From contig JAJPJU010000188.1 in NCBI GenBank assembly GCA_021324035.1, forward strand, positions 1 to 41,852: a DNA stretch of 41,852 bases, in the 5' to 3' direction. The notes under the pieces are model-generated. The model had not been told where the DNA came from, made no database searches, and was given only the letters and a program-made list of their open reading frames with translations. Source of the stretch: Spartobacteria bacterium. Lineage in GTDB: Bacteria > Verrucomicrobiota > Verrucomicrobiia > Chthoniobacterales > UBA10450. A program made the translations under genes and the position numbers. Position 1 is the stretch's first letter; every line of letters starts with the position of its first letter. Shown here one piece after another: positions 24,814 to 32,889 of the stretch.

Positions 24814-25160
24814 GGTTTCGCGCCCGGACGTGGCCGTATCCGGATCGAGCAATAGTTGCCTTTGATGTTTAGGTCGTAGTAACGCGCCTTCGAATTTGCG
24901 GTCATCAATTCACGATAAACCGACGGCGTGATCTCGAGGTAGCGATAGACTGCGCCATTCAGAAATTCGATTTCCAGGATGTGACGGCGTCTGCTGTAGC
25001 CGATTGACGCAATCGCGGTTGATTCAACCAGATGATGCGGGATGTGAGAAATCACTACTTTGCACGCATCGCTTTGAATGTTTCCGTGAACCGAATTGGC
25101 ACCGACGGCCAAATCGAAAGCGCAGACTAACGAACACAACGACAGAAGTTTCGCGTTCAT
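24810..25160 (-). CDS. exported KTSC-domain protein
   Basis: A 116-aa protein. The N-terminus is a signal peptide (MNAKLLSLCSLVCAFDLAVG, cleavage near GANS). The second half is a KTSC domain: STAIASIGYSRRRHILEIEF, NGAVYRYLEITPSVYREL, ANSKARYYDLNIKGNY. This small domain is sometimes fused to or found near nucleic-acid-binding proteins, but its role is unsettled, and an exported form is unusual. It diverges from the BNR-repeat protein and may be co-translated with the small membrane protein downstream. Confidence 0.8.
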   Translation of the reverse strand: MNAKLLSLCSLVCAFDLAVGANSVHGNIQSDACKVVISHIPHHLVESTAIASIGYSRRRHILEIEFLNGAVYRYLEITPSVYRELMTANSKARYYDLNIKGNYCSIRIRPRPGAKP

Positions 25161-25293
25161 GGGGGAACGATTCCTCTTCGATTACCACGCTCCGAATATT
25201 CAGGTCGAGCGAAATGTCAGTTGTCGCGCACTTTGAAATTTCTACACGGCTGACACGGCCATTTCCCGCTGAGGCTCGATTCAGATTAATGTC

Positions 25294-26541
25294 ATGAAGA
25301 CGACACTGATAACTTTTATCTGGATGGCACTCGCAGTTTCTGCGTTTGCCGGGAAACGCCCGAAACCGACGCCGACTCCGGTGCCAACGCCAGTCACCGT
25401 GGGGGTTGACGGCAATGAACCGATTGTAGCGGCCGCGCCGGATGGAACGCTCTACATCAGCGCGCTGCAGCACATTTACAGTTCGACCGATTCCGGAGCG
25501 ACTTGGACAGAATTACTCGGCCCGATTTACGCTTCGAGCATCAATCTGAATTCGGACAGTTCAATCTCGGTCGATCCCGGCAACCGTCTTTATTTCACGT
25601 TCGATTATCCCTATGCCGGAACCACCGCCGTCTGCACCAGCGACGATCGCGGAGTCACCTGGAATTGTAATCCAGCGGTAGTGCCCGGTGGGACCGACCG
25701 TATGTGGACGCTCGCACCAACTTTGACCGACGACTACGAAGTCACGAACGAAGGTTTGTACGAAACATCATTTCTTCACAGCAGCGACCGCGGCACGACG
25801 TGGACGCCCACCTCCGTCGGAAGCGGATTACTCGAACCGCAATCGGGACCATTGCTGCAACGGCCCGGCATGACCGACGTTTTACAAATCATTAAGATTA
25901 ACGGGACACTGCCGCAGGAGACTCCCGAATTAAAAGTTTACGTTTACCATCCTGAAGCAACCGGATCGATCATCTCCGATATTCGCTCGACCGGGATGCC
26001 GCTCCCGCTTGCGTTACCGAGCGCCGCTTACGGACGCGATGGTCAACTTTGGGTCGCATCAGAGGAGTTAAATGCTGCCGGCGGAAAACAAGTGGTGCTT
26101 GCACGATCGACCAACGATGGAGTGACTTGGAGCAAACTTGCGCCGATTCCCGGAACCACCAGCGGCACGGCGATCTTCAGCTGGGTCGCGGCCGGCGGAG
26201 CTGGTCATGTCGGCGTCATCTATTATTATACTCCGGACAACGGAGACCCGGGCTCGCTCACGAATTCGACCTGGTCGACAATGTGGGCCGAGTCATTCAA
26301 CGCCGACAGCCCGACCCCGACGTGGACCGTCACAAATGTCGAATCTGCCATTCACACCGGTGCGATCTGCGTCGCCGCCGGTTGCAGTGGCGATAATCGA
26401 TTTGCCGGCGATTTCATCAATTCCCTCATCGACGCGAACGATGTCGCGCACTTGACCTGGGTGAAGGAAGACATGGCGACGACCAACACGACAATCCGTT
26501 ACGAGCAAATCAAATCATCGGCGCCGGCGACCAAACGTTAA
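25294..26541 (+). CDS. secreted BNR/sialidase-type beta-propeller protein
   Basis: A 415-aa exported protein. The signal peptide is MKTTLITFIWMALAVSAFAG, followed by a Pro/Thr linker (KPTPTPVPTPVTV). At least four BNR (Asp-box) motifs are visible: SSTDSGATWTE, TSDDRGVTWN, HSSDRGTTWTP and RSTNDGVTWSK. These mark the blade turns of a sialidase-like propeller. No sialidase catalytic Arg triad or Tyr/Glu pair can be placed with confidence, so it may be a binding rather than catalytic protein. It diverges from the KTSC gene and converges on the lolA-like gene; the two stops share the GTTAAC site at 26537-26542. Confidence 0.82.
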   Translation: MKTTLITFIWMALAVSAFAGKRPKPTPTPVPTPVTVGVDGNEPIVAAAPDGTLYISALQHIYSSTDSGATWTELLGPIYASSINLNSDSSISVDPGNRLYFTFDYPYAGTTAVCTSDDRGVTWNCNPAVVPGGTDRMWTLAPTLTDDYEVTNEGLYETSFLHSSDRGTTWTPTSVGSGLLEPQSGPLLQRPGMTDVLQIIKINGTLPQETPELKVYVYHPEATGSIISDIRSTGMPLPLALPSAAYGRDGQLWVASEELNAAGGKQVVLARSTNDGVTWSKLAPIPGTTSGTAIFSWVAAGGAGHVGVIYYYTPDNGDPGSLTNSTWSTMWAESFNADSPTPTWTVTNVESAIHTGAICVAAGCSGDNRFAGDFINSLIDANDVAHLTWVKEDMATTNTTIRYEQIKSSAPATKR

Positions 26542-27197
26542 CGGCCGAGTGGCGTAGCCACTTCCGTCCCGGCGGGCGGTGTGAACTCGAATGTCGACTC
26601 CGGAATCGCCGCATGCGTCTGGTTGGAATACACCGTGACAATTTGATCTCCGCCGGGCTGAATCATGTCGGTCTTTTCAGCGGCGAAATCACTGTTCAAC
26701 CGCAAATCGAACTGCTGGAACATTCGTTTTGTCGAAGGCGAACGGGGCAAAAGCCGCAGGTCGTAACCATTCCCGGTTTTGGCGCCCGTAATGTGGAATG
26801 TATTTTCGACATTCTCCAGATTTAGCGCGGTGTTGATTGCGGCAATGACCGCGTCGACCGGAGAATGTTTGCCTAAGGTGTAGTGCTCAGCCGATTTGAA
26901 ATTCGGGTAGTAGATCCAGAGATCGCGGCCATTGCTCACTGTCATGCTCGGGGAATTGCCGGTGACTTCGCGCCGAAATTTATTGGGCGCGTGAAACCAA
27001 ATTTTGCCGGAACTCACCAGCGGCTTATTCATCAGATGAATCGTTTTTTGTTCCTGGAAACTGGCGTGAACGTCAGGAGTCGAGGCCCGATGTTCCCGAA
27101 TTCGAGCCAGCAAACTCTTTATGTCGGCCGGACTAAGCGATTGCGCGTGGGCGAGCGAGGCCGTGAGCATCAAGCCAAATAGGAAAGGGTATCGCAT
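26538..27197 (-). CDS. LolA-like outer-membrane lipoprotein carrier protein
   Basis: A 219-aa periplasmic protein: signal peptide MRYPFLFGLMLTASLAHAQ, then a LolA-fold domain (VHASFQEQKTIHLMNKPL, SGKIWFHAPNKFRREV, NGRDLWIYYPNFKSAEHY, ending FEFTPPAGTEV). LolA-fold proteins carry lipids or lipoproteins across the periplasm. This one is not the housekeeping copy by context: it is the last gene of an operon with an MMPL exporter (15 bp upstream), a lipoprotein and a halogenase-like FAD enzyme. That set is typical of envelope lipid or polyene export modules. The cargo is therefore more likely a specialised lipid. Confidence 0.87.
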   Translation of the reverse strand: MRYPFLFGLMLTASLAHAQSLSPADIKSLLARIREHRASTPDVHASFQEQKTIHLMNKPLVSSGKIWFHAPNKFRREVTGNSPSMTVSNGRDLWIYYPNFKSAEHYTLGKHSPVDAVIAAINTALNLENVENTFHITGAKTGNGYDLRLLPRSPSTKRMFQQFDLRLNSDFAAEKTDMIQPGGDQIVTVYSNQTHAAIPESTFEFTPPAGTEVATPLGR

Positions 27198-27212
27198 GTG
27201 AGGATATCGTTC

Positions 27213-29726
27213 TTATATCGACTCCGGCGGACCGCTTTCGTTCCATTTTTTTGGTTTCGCCGCCGCCATCGCGGGCAAAGTAAAGAATATTGTCGCAACC
27301 AGACTCCAGAAAATTCCAATGGCGCAGGCGACTCCGAGTCCGCTGAGGGAAGGATTGTGGGCCCAGCCTAACGAGCCAAATCCGCAGACCGCGGTCAGAC
27401 CTGCGAGAATGACGGGCTTGATTACACCAGCCACATCGTGTTCGAGCTCGCGCGTCTTCTGCCAGACCAGAACAACATAAATCCCGTAATCTACTCCGAT
27501 GGCCAGCACCAGCCGGAACGAGAGCACATTGAGCAAATTCAGATGGATGTTCAGAAGTTTCATCGTTGCCATCATCGCGCCGAGTCCGAACCCGAGCGTA
27601 ATCACCTGAAGCAGCCACAATCGAAAATCTCGATAGAGAACCGCGAGCAGCGAAACATCGAAAATCGCCATCAGCGCGCTGATAATCAAAAGCTGCCGGT
27701 GCGACCACGGCTGAAGGTCGGCCAAAGTATAACTCCAGCCGGAGAGGATCATTGGAACATCGGGGACCGCTAATTCGCGCCCGAGCTGCTCCGATTGGAC
27801 ATGCATCGTCACCGGCTCCGGGGTGGTCGCGAATCCCGTGGTCAGCAGCGGGTCTTTGGCAAAGTAACGGTCGACCAGGAACCACCAGCCGGCTCCCTTG
27901 GGCAGCTGTTTTCGCCAGTCCGGCAGGGGAGCCGTGGGGTTGGCGACCGACTGCAACTCGTCGAGCAGCTTGAACGCGGGTGAAAAGGAATCGCGACTGA
28001 ACCCTTCGGTAGCGAGCGTTTGTTCCAAGCTCGTACGTATTGTTTGAAAATCTACTTTACCAAGGCTTTGCCGATTTTTTTCCATCCAAACCGGAGAAAG
28101 GCAAAGCGCTGCCGGCGTCGTAAAACCTTTGAGTTTTCCTGCCTTTTGAAGCTCCGACCAGTGCGCCGAGACCTTCTGCCAGTCATCATGCAGCTCCTGG
28201 GCATTTCGGGCCCGGACGATTGCCAGCACCGGTTCCCACCGGGTTGGCATTTTCGCCATGATCGCTTGCAAAGCCTGGCTGGCCCGACTGTTCCGTGGCT
28301 CAAGCGACCGGACACTGGCTTCAAACCGCAACGGCGGAACCGGCGAGAATCCAATGGCACTCAAGGCAAGAAACAGGATCGCGGAAAAAACCAGCATTGG
28401 TCCGGGCCGATTGACCGTCCATCGGACGTACTTTTTCACGATCTCGAATACCCAATCGTGCTGCTGCGGAGGTTGGTCCGGTTTGATGAACAGAAAAAGA
28501 ATCGTGCACATGAACAGGCCGGCGAAAAAAATCCCGATCGCGATCAGAACGCCCAGTTGCGAGAATCCCATCGATCCGCTCAGGACAAGAGCGAGGAAGC
28601 CGACCGCGGTCGTTAGCGCGCCGAAAAAGACCGCGCGTCCGAGTTTGGCAACCGCCGTGGCGATGGCTTGCTGATAATCCTCGCCATCAATTCGCGCCTG
28701 TTGATAGCGTCCGAAAATCAGGATCGCGAAATCAACGCCGAGTCCAACCAGGATCGCGCAAAAACCAACCGCCAACATGCTGAGCCTGCCGAAGACAAGG
28801 AGGCCAACCGCCAGGGCGACCAGGCACGAAAGCAGCAACGCGAAGCCCATTCCGAGCAATGGGATCCAGCGGCGAAAACCGATAAAGAAGACGAGACCAA
28901 CCAGCAGAACGGAACTCCCAAGCGTCGCCACGATATCGTAGCGCATGCTCAGGGATATTTCGGAGACATACGCAGAGCGGCCGGTGACAAGAACCTCCAA
29001 CGGTCCACCGTCCCATCCTGCGTTCGCCTGCGCGCGAAAAGCGTTCACCTGACGCATCAACCGCTGACATTCGAATGCGCTGAGTGACGATTGATTCGTC
29101 ACCACCAGAAAAATTCGCAGCGTTCGATCCGGGGAGGTGAGCGGTTGCTCCTGCTCGATTGCATTTGCTTCCGCGAACGGCTTCAGCGCGGGGCCAATCA
29201 CACCCAACGGATCGAGACCGAGTTCGAATTGCGGTCGGGGCGAACCGGCCTCGATCTCCAGTCGCATGCGATGCAGCCGTTCACGAATCTTTTCCGGCTG
29301 CAATGTCGCCATCGTCTGGTCGAACGCCGCCGGCTCCAAGTTCAGCAGCAGCGGGACAGCGATTGTTTGAAGATCGCGAACACCTTCCGGCGTTTCCATC
29401 GGTGAACCGGCCAGCACCCGTTCGCACCACGGTTGCTTACGCAGATTTTCAGCAAACTGCGGCGCGAATTCTTCGAGTTTGTCGACGTCCTGCGGCTGGC
29501 AGTGCAACGCGAAGGTCAGCTCGCGCGTCTGTTCGAAGTCGCGGTCATAAATTTTCAACCCGTCGATCGATCGGAATCCGCTCGGCAGCATGTTGATTAC
29601 GTCGGAGTCGACTTCGATTCGGGCGATCAGAATCGCGATACAAACGAACGCCAGCGCCGCCACGCCGAGCCAGATCAGCGCGCGACGTTGCGCCATAAAC
29701 CGCGCAATCAGATCGCTTGTCCGCAT
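27213..29726 (-). CDS. MMPL/RND-family lipid exporter
   Basis: An 837-aa inner-membrane protein starting at ATG 29726 (RTSDLIARFMAQRRALIWLG); a TTG at 29750 is in frame but weaker. Two symmetrical halves each have a leading TM helix, a large periplasmic loop and five grouped TM helices (for example SVLLVGLVFFIGFRRWIPLL, VGFCAILVGLGVDFAILIFG, LSFRLVLAIGVDYGIYVVLV). The VGLGVDFAILIFGRY and AIGVDYGIYVVLVWQ segments are the TM4/TM10 motifs with the Asp that relays protons in MMPL transporters. About 12 TMs in total. It likely moves a lipid-like product toward the LolA-like carrier and outer membrane. It sits between the lipoprotein and lolA-like genes. Confidence 0.9.
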   Translation of the reverse strand: MRTSDLIARFMAQRRALIWLGVAALAFVCIAILIARIEVDSDVINMLPSGFRSIDGLKIYDRDFEQTRELTFALHCQPQDVDKLEEFAPQFAENLRKQPWCERVLAGSPMETPEGVRDLQTIAVPLLLNLEPAAFDQTMATLQPEKIRERLHRMRLEIEAGSPRPQFELGLDPLGVIGPALKPFAEANAIEQEQPLTSPDRTLRIFLVVTNQSSLSAFECQRLMRQVNAFRAQANAGWDGGPLEVLVTGRSAYVSEISLSMRYDIVATLGSSVLLVGLVFFIGFRRWIPLLGMGFALLLSCLVALAVGLLVFGRLSMLAVGFCAILVGLGVDFAILIFGRYQQARIDGEDYQQAIATAVAKLGRAVFFGALTTAVGFLALVLSGSMGFSQLGVLIAIGIFFAGLFMCTILFLFIKPDQPPQQHDWVFEIVKKYVRWTVNRPGPMLVFSAILFLALSAIGFSPVPPLRFEASVRSLEPRNSRASQALQAIMAKMPTRWEPVLAIVRARNAQELHDDWQKVSAHWSELQKAGKLKGFTTPAALCLSPVWMEKNRQSLGKVDFQTIRTSLEQTLATEGFSRDSFSPAFKLLDELQSVANPTAPLPDWRKQLPKGAGWWFLVDRYFAKDPLLTTGFATTPEPVTMHVQSEQLGRELAVPDVPMILSGWSYTLADLQPWSHRQLLIISALMAIFDVSLLAVLYRDFRLWLLQVITLGFGLGAMMATMKLLNIHLNLLNVLSFRLVLAIGVDYGIYVVLVWQKTRELEHDVAGVIKPVILAGLTAVCGFGSLGWAHNPSLSGLGVACAIGIFWSLVATIFFTLPAMAAAKPKKWNESGPPESI

Positions 29727-29756
29727 AATGAAGTCGTTAGTGTTCTGCAACTAATC

Positions 29757-29822
29757 GCCGTTTACAACGGCTGAAGCTGTCATTAACACCGCGCCGGTGA
29801 AACGCGCTCTCCCCAGCGCGTT
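29757..29822. repeat. triple-hairpin intergenic element
   Basis: Three perfect hairpins in a row between the lipoprotein and MMPL genes: GCCGTT/AACGGC (29757-29771, loop TAC), CACCG/CGGTG (29787-29799, loop CGC), and AACGCGCT/AGCGCGTT (29801-29822, loop CTCCCC). It could stabilise or attenuate the operon message; it also resembles a REP-type element. Confidence 0.6.
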
Positions 29823-29847
29823 CAATCGAGGGCGAAGGTCGATCCAC

Positions 29848-30300
29848 CTAAAATCGGAAAACGAAAGTTTCCGATCCCCAAACATGTCGCACTTGATGTC
29901 GATTTTGTGAATGGATGATCGCGTCCCGCAATCCAAGCCAGCCTCGCAGTTGTTGGGGCGCGTGGTCGATCGATCCAGACCAGCCCCGGCCGGCGAGGGC
30001 ACCGCGTCCTTCAGCGAACTGCGCGTCTTGTCGGAGGGTTAATAGCGCCACCGGTCCCTTCGAGAACCTCAGTTCGAAATCTCCCGTGTTTGAAAACCGG
30101 ACAAAGGCCTCGCCGATGACTGTTGTTTTCGGGGTGCGATAGAGAAGCTGACCACTGCGCGTCTGCCAAGTTGCTGCCGGTTGGGCGAATTGATGCGTCG
30201 ATACCGTCGCACAGCTGCCTAAAAAAAGCGCAGCCAAGAACAGGTAGCGGCGACTGACCCCAGTCGCCATCGCGATTCGATGAATCGCCGCTATCCTCAT
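29848..30300 (-). CDS. lipoprotein of the envelope export operon
   Basis: A 150-aa protein. Lipobox FLGSC with Cys at residue 30 follows the hydrophobic YLFLAALFLGSC. ATG 30300 overlaps the upstream stop as ATGA; ATG 30270 (residue 11) would give a more ordinary 20-residue lipoprotein signal. The mature part is beta-rich (WQTRSGQLLYRTPKTTVIGE, NTGDFELRFSKGPVALLTL), loosely like LolB or DUF3261 lipoproteins that accompany MMPL and LolA-like proteins, but I cannot prove the family. Residues about 2-18 (both candidate starts included) are encoded by a REP-like element (30243-30296), an unusual origin for a signal peptide n-region. It is probably anchored in the outer membrane. Confidence 0.75.
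   Translation of the reverse strand: MRIAAIHRIAMATGVSRRYLFLAALFLGSCATVSTHQFAQPAATWQTRSGQLLYRTPKTTVIGEAFVRFSNTGDFELRFSKGPVALLTLRQDAQFAEGRGALAGRGWSGSIDHAPQQLRGWLGLRDAIIHSQNRHQVRHVWGSETFVFRF
30243..30296. repeat. REP-like two-hairpin element inside the lipoprotein 5' end
   Basis: Outer arms TAGCGGC (30245-30251) and GCCGCTA (30287-30293) enclose hairpins GGCGACTG/CAGTCGCC (30249-30268, loop ACCC) and GCGATTC/GAATCGC (30272-30288, loop GAT). The layout and several words match the element at 32837-32889. It lies within coding sequence. Confidence 0.75.
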
Positions 30301-31587
30301 GATGCCATATCGGCTGTTTTAGGGACCAGGCTCAGTCGCGGTGAAAGCGCGACGAATCTTTGGGCGAACACAAAAAAGTAAAACAGCCACATCCGCCATT
30401 TGATCGCGAGACTTCTGCCTTCGTTTCCCGCGAGAACCGCATTCACCGCCGCCGCGATTTGCATCGTTTCCGTGGGATTGAGAAAAACTTCCAGGAATTC
30501 GCGGCTGCGCTCATACCACGCATTCACAAATGTCAGATAGGTATCCATGACCCGGTTCACCGCGCGGGAATATTTGTTGAACAAATGCTGGCGCTTCCGT
30601 TCGTCCTGCAAAACTTCGTTCAAGATATCCGCGGCCCTTTCGGCGGACATGAGCGCCAGAAAAACGCCGCTGCTGAAAACCGGATCGATAAAACCGGCGG
30701 CGTCTCCGACCATCAGCCAGCGGTCTCCGGTGAGTTGCAAATTGCGATAGGAATAATCCGTCGCCGAATAAACCGGCGACACGCGGACGGCGTCTTTCAT
30801 TCTTTCGGCCATCAACGGTTGATCCGCGATAAATTTTTCGAGCGCGACTTCGGGTGAAAGTTTCGCCCCTCGAAACGCTTTCGTATCCATTACCACGCCG
30901 ATGCTGGTTCGCGTTTCGGTCAACGGAATCATCCAGAACCAGCGATCGAGTCCGCGCACCATCCGAATCAAGGTCGCGTCTTTGCCGGGGAGGCGATCGA
31001 TATTCTCGTAATGCGCGAATACCGAAAATTTTTGGAGATGGTCGTAGGTTTTTTTCACCTTCAACCGGCTTCCGAGCAGCGTTTGGCGTCCGCTGCAATC
31101 GAGCAAGTAACGCGCTTCGATCTTGGACTGTTCACTGTTGGCGCATTCAATTTCGATTTTCACCCGGTCGTCGGCGAAATCGATCTTCGTTACTTCCGTT
31201 TCCTCAAACTTCCGCGCCGCTCTCGCGGGAATGATCCAACAGTAACTTATCAAAGTCGGATCGCGTGACTTGATAGGCCTGATCGCGCTGCGAGCGGAAA
31301 CCGTCTTTGAAATAAAACTTTACCCCGCGCGTTCCGCAGGCCGCCATGATTTCGCCCCCGAACTTCGGGAGAAAAGCGCGATCAAGTTTCTCACGTACGC
31401 CGAGGCGATCGAATGTCTTCATGCTGAACGGCAGCAATGATTCGCCAATATGAAAACGGGGAAACTTTTCGCGTTCGAGCACAATCACGCGACGGCCGGC
31501 TTTGGCCAGCAGGGTTGCGGCCGTTCTTCCCGCCGGCCCGCCCCCGACGATGGCGACATCGTAGATCTCTGCCTTATTCACTGTCAC
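30297..31587 (-). pseudogene. FAD-dependent halogenase-like oxidoreductase, frameshifted
   Basis: Two frames make one gene of about 430 aa. The 5' frame from ATG 31587 has DVAIVGGGPAGRTAATLLAK, VLEREKFPRFHIGESLLPF and YQVTRSDFDKLLLDHSRE, typical of tryptophan-halogenase/geranylgeranyl-reductase-like flavoproteins, and then meets a TGA at 31204-31206. The continuation (FEETEVTKIDFADDRVKIEI, ARYLLDCSGRQ, LDRWFWMIPLTETRTSIGVV, GDRWLMVGDAAGFIDPVFSS) is in another frame and ends at 30297. An extra or missing T in the TTT run at 31206-31208 (AAA on the plus strand) accounts for it; this may be a sequencing error. It is the first gene of the export operon; its stop overlaps the lipoprotein start (ATGA). 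It probably modifies the exported lipid or polyene. Confidence 0.85.
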
Positions 31588-31612
31588 ACCTTAGCAAAAT
31601 GTTCGTTTTTTG

Positions 31613-31670
31613 ACAGGGGCCGTTGCCTTCAACGGCCCGCGGGCGATTAAGGGCAATCGCCCCTACCTGT
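31613..31670. repeat. REP-like two-hairpin element
   Basis: Outer arms ACAGG/CCTGT (31613-31617, 31666-31670) enclose GGGCCGTTG/CAACGGCCC (31617-31638, loop CCTT) and GGGCGATT/AATCGCCC (31641-31662, loop AAGGGC). It lies between the divergent halogenase-like and lptF/lptG-like genes, so it is in the promoter region of both. The second hairpin shares GGCGATT/AATCGCC with the 32837 element. Confidence 0.6.
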
Positions 31671-31687
31671 GCTAACGTTTGCTGCCG

Positions 31688-32794
31688 ATGAAGCTGATCG
31701 ACAAATTCGTCAGTCGCGAGCTGCTCGTGAACATCCTGTTCGCAATCGCGGTCCTCAGCCTGGTTCTCGTGATCGGCAATATTTTCAGGAAACTATTGCC
31801 GCTGCTGGTGAATCACGACGTTCCCGTCGAATATTTGATTGCGTTCATTGCCTACGTTTTTCCGTTTTCGCTCATCTTCACCATTCCGTGGGGTTTATTA
31901 ACTGCGATCCTGCTCGTTTTCGGCCGCTTGTCGGCTGACAACGAACTCATTGCTCTCCGGGCCAACGGGGTGAGCGTTCCGCGCGTCGCCATTTCACTCG
32001 GGGTCATTTCGGCCGTTTGCTGCGCGATCTGTTTGTGGCTCACCGTTTACGTTTCGCCGGCCACGCAGCAAAAAATGCGCAGCACGATATTCGATCTTGC
32101 GACGCGCGATCCGATGGCCCTGTTCGGCAGCGATCAGGTGATCGATCAATTTCCAGGGCGAAAAATTTACGTTGGCAAAAAGGAAGGCAACAAGCTCGAG
32201 AACATCACCGTGTTTGAGGTCGACAATAAATCGATGCCAATGCGGGTGACTTTTGCCCGCACCGGGATGCTCGAGGCCGATCTCGATAACAAGCGGATTC
32301 TGATGCATCTCTACAACGCGCGTTATCAGCAGCGCGACGAAAAAGACCCGACCGATCTGCGTAAAATCAAAGACGGCATCAGCATGCAGGAGGGGACATT
32401 GCCAATCAGTCTCGACGAACTTTACGAGAAAGAGAAAAAACGCCCCAGCCGATCGGCGATGTCGATCGAGCAGTTGATCGATCAATTGAACAGCGAAAGC
32501 ACGCGCGAACGCAGTGAAAGCCGGACCGAGATTAACAAACGTTTTTCATTTCCCTTCGCCTGCGTGGCGTTCGCGATTATTGGAGTTCCGCTCGGCGTAA
32601 CCGCCCACCGCCGCGAAACCTCGGTTGGTTTCGCCATGGCCCTGATTGTTGCGGTCGCTTATTTTCTTTTCGTCATCATCGCCGACACGCTGCGGGGAAA
32701 TCCCAAAGTTCACCCGGAAATTCTGATCTGGGTGCCAAACGTTCTGTTCATCGTTCTCGGCATTCTTCTGTTCCGAAGATTGGCGAAGCAGTAG
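31688..32794 (+). CDS. LptF/LptG-family LPS export permease
   Basis: A 368-aa inner-membrane protein of the YjgP/YjgQ family, the permease half of the LptB2FG ABC transporter that lifts lipopolysaccharide out of the inner membrane toward the LptA bridge. ATG 31688 (MKLIDKFVSRELLVNILFAI) is the standard start for this family. Three TMs (LVNILFAIAVLSLVLVIGNI, YLIAFIAYVFPFSLIFTIPW, VAISLGVISAVCCAICLWL) precede a large periplasmic jellyroll-like domain (about 110-260). Three more TMs close the protein (FSFPFACVAFAIIGVPLGVT, GFAMALIVAVAYFLFVIIAD, ILIWVPNVLFIVLGILLF). SADNELIALRANGVS is the cytoplasmic coupling region. No Lpt partner genes are adjacent. F or G cannot be decided. Confidence 0.9.
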   Translation: MKLIDKFVSRELLVNILFAIAVLSLVLVIGNIFRKLLPLLVNHDVPVEYLIAFIAYVFPFSLIFTIPWGLLTAILLVFGRLSADNELIALRANGVSVPRVAISLGVISAVCCAICLWLTVYVSPATQQKMRSTIFDLATRDPMALFGSDQVIDQFPGRKIYVGKKEGNKLENITVFEVDNKSMPMRVTFARTGMLEADLDNKRILMHLYNARYQQRDEKDPTDLRKIKDGISMQEGTLPISLDELYEKEKKRPSRSAMSIEQLIDQLNSESTRERSESRTEINKRFSFPFACVAFAIIGVPLGVTAHRRETSVGFAMALIVAVAYFLFVIIADTLRGNPKVHPEILIWVPNVLFIVLGILLFRRLAKQ

Positions 32795-32800
32795 TCGTTT

Positions 32801-32829
32801 TGTCATTCCGACCGAAGTGGAGGAATCTC
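32801..32829 (+). repeat. TCATTCCGA-type intergenic motif
   Basis: TGTCATTCCGACCGAAGTGG followed by AGGAATCTC, an imperfect palindrome (ATTCC/GGAAT). From memory it resembles a short intergenic repeat found in several bacterial phyla. It directly precedes a REP-like element. Confidence 0.4.
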
Positions 32830-32836
32830 TCGCTCA

Positions 32837-32889
32837 GGTAGCGGCGGCTCACCGAGCCGCCATGGCGATTGAGGTCAATCGCCGCTACC
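32837..32889. repeat. REP-like two-hairpin element
   Basis: Outer arms GGTAGCGGC/GCCGCTACC (32837-32845, 32881-32889) enclose GGCGGCTC/GAGCCGCC (32843-32861, loop ACC) and GGCGATT/AATCGCC (32864-32883, loop GAGGTC). The TAG stop of the minus-strand 32885-33685 gene lies in the outer arm. Confidence 0.75.

Noticed and set aside
26538..31587. A complete aryl polyene or flexirubin cluster
   Set aside because: Only accessory and export genes are present; no ketosynthase, acyl carrier or ammonia-lyase gene is seen.
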